Shown: positions 7,901 through 9,934 of the stretch, in pieces
Numbering within the stretch: position 1 is the stretch's first letter
Layout: each line of letters begins with the position of its first letter
Origin: Thermoplasmatales archaeon
GTDB taxonomy: Archaea; Thermoplasmatota; Thermoplasmata; Methanomassiliicoccales; Methanomethylophilaceae
Direction: 5' to 3'
DNA length: 9,934 nt
Assembly (NCBI GenBank): GCA_012522645.1
Contig: JAAYKC010000019.1
Location: 1-9,934, forward strand
The notes under the pieces: generated by a model
Database searches by the model: none
What the model was told of the DNA's origin: nothing
What the model saw: the letters and a program-made list of their open reading frames with translations, nothing else
Program-made: the position numbers and the translations under genes

Positions 7901-8066
7901 CAGAGAGGGTAAGAAGGACCAATACGGAAAGACCATGCCCTATACATTCCTGGGTAAAATGGATTATATTGACCATGAAGGCGAAAGGCCCATGAGCATA
8001 AAATGGGGAATGGAGAGGCCGATGCCTTCTTGGGTGCTGGAGAAATCGATGATCATCAGAAACTGA
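4911..8066 (+). CDS. PLD nuclease - SF2 helicase - DUF3427 protein with two in-frame TAG codons (candidate pyrrolysines 67 and 90)
   Basis: One frame encodes 1051 residues if TAG at 5109-5111 and 5178-5180 is read as an amino acid. Domains in order: the family N-terminal helix region (YGVYEQIINEAI); a phospholipase D-type nuclease with H223-A-K225 and GSSNLS; an SF2 helicase with Walker A ATGTGKT (354-360), D448-E-V-H, LTATP (473-477) and motif VI QQLGRGLR (650-657); then DUF3427, ending with the hallmark LFHWQSQN and YTFLGKMDYI. Similar proteins carry the same N-terminal region and PLD domain in one chain. Between the second TAG and 5430 there is no ATG, GTG or TTG in frame, so a start there would cut into the PLD domain. 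ATG 4911 is preferred to TTG 4899. A role in DNA processing or phage defence is inferred. The DNA is more AT-rich than its neighbours, suggesting transfer. Confidence 0.85.
5109..5111 (+). other. First in-frame TAG of the nuclease-helicase gene, candidate pyrrolysine codon
   Basis: The context is GAA AAT TAG GAC ATA, residue 67 from ATG 4911. It lies between the N-terminal family helices and a second helical stretch (NPEINACNEILQRLSALTD). Confidence 0.75.
5178..5180 (+). other. Second in-frame TAG of the nuclease-helicase gene, candidate pyrrolysine codon
   Basis: The context is ACC GAT TAG AAA GAT, residue 90 from ATG 4911. The downstream frame is open for 962 codons, and its first 83 codons contain no usable start codon. 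Confidence 0.75.
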
Positions 8067-8078
8067 TCCGATAAAGGG

Positions 8079-8087
8079 ATTATAACC
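8079..8087 (+). promoter_or_regulatory. TATA-like box for the serine protease gene
   Basis: ATTATAACC lies in the 41-nt gap after the nuclease-helicase and is centred about 25 nt before the ATG at 8108. This spacing fits a leaderless transcript and a promoter separate from the upstream gene. Confidence 0.45.
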
Positions 8088-8107
8088 TACTTTGCCATCT
8101 CTGTCTG

Positions 8108-8968
8108 ATGTTCGCCGACGCCGTCGAGAAAGCGATGAAGTTCACAAGGCCTGTGATCATGTCCTACAGAACCCTGGACGGCAGCGTGTTCTCCGGCTGC
8201 GCCACCTTCGTGATGCTCAACCGCGAGGGGTGGATGGTCACCGCCGGGCACGTCTTCGATTCAATGACCAGGTACAACAGGGATGCCGAAAGGATACGCA
8301 GGGCGAACGCTGCCAACGCGGACGGCACGGAGCACGTCGAAATGGATCCGAAATGGGTCACCAACCAGTCATTCTGGTGGGGATGGGACGGCGTTCGCGT
8401 CAGGAACACATACGTCAACAGGGAGATCGACATAGCCATCGGCAAACTGGAACCGTTCAACCCCAGCTGGATCACTGAATATCCTGTGATAAAGGACCCG
8501 GATACCATACGCCCCGGGACGAGCCTTTGCCGCATAGGGTTCCCGTTCACCAACAGCACAACCGACTTCAACGAGAAGACCCAGACCTTCCACATACGCG
8601 AAGGCGTGCTGCCGATGCCCTTCTTCCCGAACGACTGCATACACACCCGGAACATCAATATGGGGAAGTGCCCCGACGGGTACGATAAATCATACATCGA
8701 AACATCAACACCCGGCATGAAAGGTCAGTCGGGAGGGCCGATATTCGACCGCTCCTGCAGGATCGCGGGCATACAGGTCAAGACTGCTCATCTGCCCTTA
8801 GGGTTCCACCCGACGGTGAAGAAATCCTCCGGCGAGGTCATCGTGGAGAATCAGTTCATAAATGTGGGACTGGGGGTTCATGTGAGAACACTGATCAAGA
8901 TCCTCAATTCACTCGGCGTGGAATACGCATCGGAATCCGGGGGCAGAAGGTACCAGACAAACGGCTGA
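8108..8968 (+). CDS. Trypsin-like (chymotrypsin-fold) serine protease
   Basis: A 286-residue peptidase with a complete trypsin-type triad in the expected order: H48 in VTAGHVF, D108 in EIDIAIGKLE, and S208 in GQSGGPIF. The oxyanion-hole glycine precedes the serine. There is no signal peptide, membrane segment, or PDZ domain, so it should act in the cytoplasm, unlike most HtrA-type proteases. An insertion between the His and Asp motifs (about residues 55-100, rich in Arg/Asn and then Trp) and another before the Ser motif (about 160-195, with C177 and C188) make it longer than a minimal protease domain. The substrate is unknown. It sits between the nuclease-helicase and the Vsr/restriction genes with its own promoter, which makes a role in the same accessory or defence island possible but unproven. 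Confidence 0.82.
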   Translation: MFADAVEKAMKFTRPVIMSYRTLDGSVFSGCATFVMLNREGWMVTAGHVFDSMTRYNRDAERIRRANAANADGTEHVEMDPKWVTNQSFWWGWDGVRVRNTYVNREIDIAIGKLEPFNPSWITEYPVIKDPDTIRPGTSLCRIGFPFTNSTTDFNEKTQTFHIREGVLPMPFFPNDCIHTRNINMGKCPDGYDKSYIETSTPGMKGQSGGPIFDRSCRIAGIQVKTAHLPLGFHPTVKKSSGEVIVENQFINVGLGVHVRTLIKILNSLGVEYASESGGRRYQTNG

Positions 8969-8972
8969 ACGG

Positions 8973-9386
8973 TCATATGCGGGACAGGGTCTCTTCCACC
9001 TTGTCCGCACATGCTGCAACATCCTTCTCGATCTCCCTGCTCCAGAACCTGATCACTGTGTATCCGAGATCGCGAAGCATTGAATTGACCTCTTTGTCCC
9101 TGGCTATATTACGTTCGATCTTCGGGATCCAGAAATCCCTGTTGGATTTTATGTTACCGTTCCGATTCTCCCAGTCGTATCCGTGCCAGAACTCGGAATC
9201 GCAGAAGACCGCGACCCGTTTGCCTTTGAACACTATATCGGGGCACCCCGGCAGTTCCCTGCGGTTCTTCTGATATCTGAGACCTCTTCCCCACAGCTCG
9301 TTGCGGAGCATGATCTCAATCTTCGTATCCTTGGAACGTACGGCCTGCATGTTCCTTCTGCGCTGTTCGGGGGTGTGGGTGTCCAT
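8973..9386 (-). CDS. vsr: Vsr-type very short patch repair endonuclease (zinc-less subtype)
   Basis: A 137-residue endonuclease-fold protein. Vsr enzymes nick 5' of the T in T:G mismatches left by deamination of 5-methylcytosine, and usually accompany cytosine-5 methyltransferases. Recognisable parts are MDTHTPEQRRRNMQAVRSKD, E24, LPGCPDIVF with D50 (E. coli D51), and FWHGYDW with H68 (E. coli H69). The E. coli Vsr zinc ligands are absent: the position of C66 is E65 and that of C73 is W72. D63 replaces the E. coli H64. This fits a known zinc-less subgroup rather than decay. ATG 9386 was chosen because the family N-terminus begins there; an upstream ATG at 9446 adds a hydrophobic, non-conserved stretch. 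It is convergent with the protease (4-nt gap) and divergent from the restriction-enzyme-like gene. Confidence 0.83.
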   Translation of the reverse strand: MDTHTPEQRRRNMQAVRSKDTKIEIMLRNELWGRGLRYQKNRRELPGCPDIVFKGKRVAVFCDSEFWHGYDWENRNGNIKSNRDFWIPKIERNIARDKEVNSMLRDLGYTVIRFWSREIEKDVAACADKVEETLSRI

Positions 9387-9468
9387 AATCAGGGTGTATA
9401 AAAGGAGCACAGTATACATGTAGTGAGTCGTATTAAAATTTGACACGGGATATCAGATTTGAATTCAG
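9387..9468. promoter_or_regulatory. Divergent promoter region between vsr and the restriction-endonuclease-like gene
   Basis: An 82-nt gap with an AT-rich block (TATTAAAATT, 9431-9440) about 30 nt before the plus-strand ATG at 9469. On the minus strand the same block could serve vsr with a leader of about 20 nt. A second TATA-like TGTATAAAAG (9395-9404) is only about 14 nt from the vsr start, too close for normal archaeal spacing. Confidence 0.35.
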
Positions 9469-9934
9469 ATGAGACAGGAGCGTTCAGAGAATAAATTCGG
9501 GCTCACTGAGGACAGGGTATTCTCCGATGAACGAATCAGAATTCTGACGGATGAACTGCATTATACGAAACCTGAGATCTCATCGCCAGACGGGTCCGTC
9601 ATCCGGATACAGATGCATGATCCGCATACCGGCACAGAATCCGCTTTCAGATTCAATATCAGATCCTTTTTGGACGGTTCGCCCACCCTTGTCAACCCCT
9701 GCGGGTCGACCAATGTGATCTTCGACCTCACCGGGAACATGACCCCCGAACTGGCGGAAGCCGCTAACATCTCTGAAAAGGAAGGAAACGGCGTCAAGAA
9801 GCGGACACTGAGCGAAAGATATCAGATGCTCCGTTCGAACGGCATCGGAATGGAATACGCAGGAACGCAGGATCCCGTTCTGGAGAACAATCTCAGGATG
9901 ATAGATTCCCGGCTGCCGGAGATCCTGGCGGAGA
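9469..9934 (+). CDS. HpaII-family-like type II restriction endonuclease, partial (C-terminal end off the right edge)
   Basis: The frame is open from ATG 9469 to the right edge (155 codons), with a TGA just upstream at 9460-9462. Three segments resemble the HpaII family as remembered: IQMHDPHTGTESAFRF, then IRSFLDGSPTLVNPCGSTN followed by VIFDLTG, and later ENNLRMIDSRLPEILAE. In HpaII-type enzymes the second segment reads roughly FSIKS-LG-P-TLLN---TNF, so the lysine is Arg here. About 110 residues of the usual N-terminus, including the GEWSE-type start, are missing, and the upstream DNA is occupied by vsr on the other strand. It may be a short variant or a truncated, inactive copy. The neighbouring vsr supports a restriction-modification context; a cytosine methyltransferase would be expected beyond the right edge. 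Confidence 0.6.
   Translation, partial: MRQERSENKFGLTEDRVFSDERIRILTDELHYTKPEISSPDGSVIRIQMHDPHTGTESAFRFNIRSFLDGSPTLVNPCGSTNVIFDLTGNMTPELAEAANISEKEGNGVKKRTLSERYQMLRSNGIGMEYAGTQDPVLENNLRMIDSRLPEILAE

Noticed and set aside
5430..8066. An 878-codon reading frame from TTG 5430 as the complete helicase gene
   Set aside because: It starts inside the PLD domain; family-like sequence continues upstream in the same frame through two TAG codons to ATG 4911.
8092..8478. Plus-strand frame overlapping the protease start
   Set aside because: It is an arginine-rich shadow of the protease gene in another frame with no recognisable motif.
9387..9446. Upstream start for vsr at 9446
   Set aside because: The extra 20 residues are hydrophobic and unlike the Vsr N-terminus, which begins at the Met of MDTHTPEQ.
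1..9934. tRNA, rRNA, CRISPR arrays, insertion sequences and attachment-site repeats
   Set aside because: No cloverleaf, regularly spaced repeats, transposase motifs or paired direct repeats were found. A computed repeat search could still reveal short or degenerate ones.

Overview
The window looks like chromosomal DNA of a pyrrolysine-using methanogenic archaeon, most likely of the Methanomassiliicoccales. This is an inference. It rests on AT-rich TATA-like boxes about 25 nt upstream of several start codons with little or no leader, GGTGAT-type ribosome sites inside operons, and three TAG codons lying inside otherwise continuous, family-conserved reading frames. No pyl genes, tRNA, rRNA or methanogenesis genes are in the window to prove the assignment.

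Left part (1-1900): a TPR-like gene runs off the left edge on the minus strand. It diverges from a pyridoxal kinase gene (pdxK-like), which overlaps a GNAT acetyltransferase by ATGA. A small one-cluster ferredoxin on the minus strand converges on the acetyltransferase.

Middle part (2000-4870): a likely operon of a YgiQ-type radical SAM protein, a Sel1-repeat protein with a C-terminal CxxC, and a DUF1638 protein. The DUF1638 frame is interrupted by one TAG codon that sits in the loop of a perfect 8-bp hairpin and is probably read as pyrrolysine.

Right part (4870-9934) resembles a defence or accessory island. A 1051-residue protein with PLD-type nuclease, SF2 helicase and DUF3427 regions is encoded across two in-frame TAG codons, in DNA clearly richer in AT than its surroundings. 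It is followed by a trypsin-like serine protease with an intact triad. Next come a divergent pair: a Vsr-type endonuclease of a zinc-less subtype on the minus strand, and on the plus strand the start of a protein resembling HpaII-family restriction endonucleases, cut by the right edge. A cognate DNA methyltransferase would be expected just beyond that edge.

The main point is that ordinary gene calling would break two genes here. With TAG read as an amino acid, both DUF1638 and the nuclease-helicase become full-length family members. If the decoding is pyrrolysine, production of a putative defence enzyme would depend on pyrrolysine supply. Apparent stops in the window are TGA for six genes and TAA for one. 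TAG ends two more (ferredoxin and Sel1), so whether TAG ever terminates here is open.
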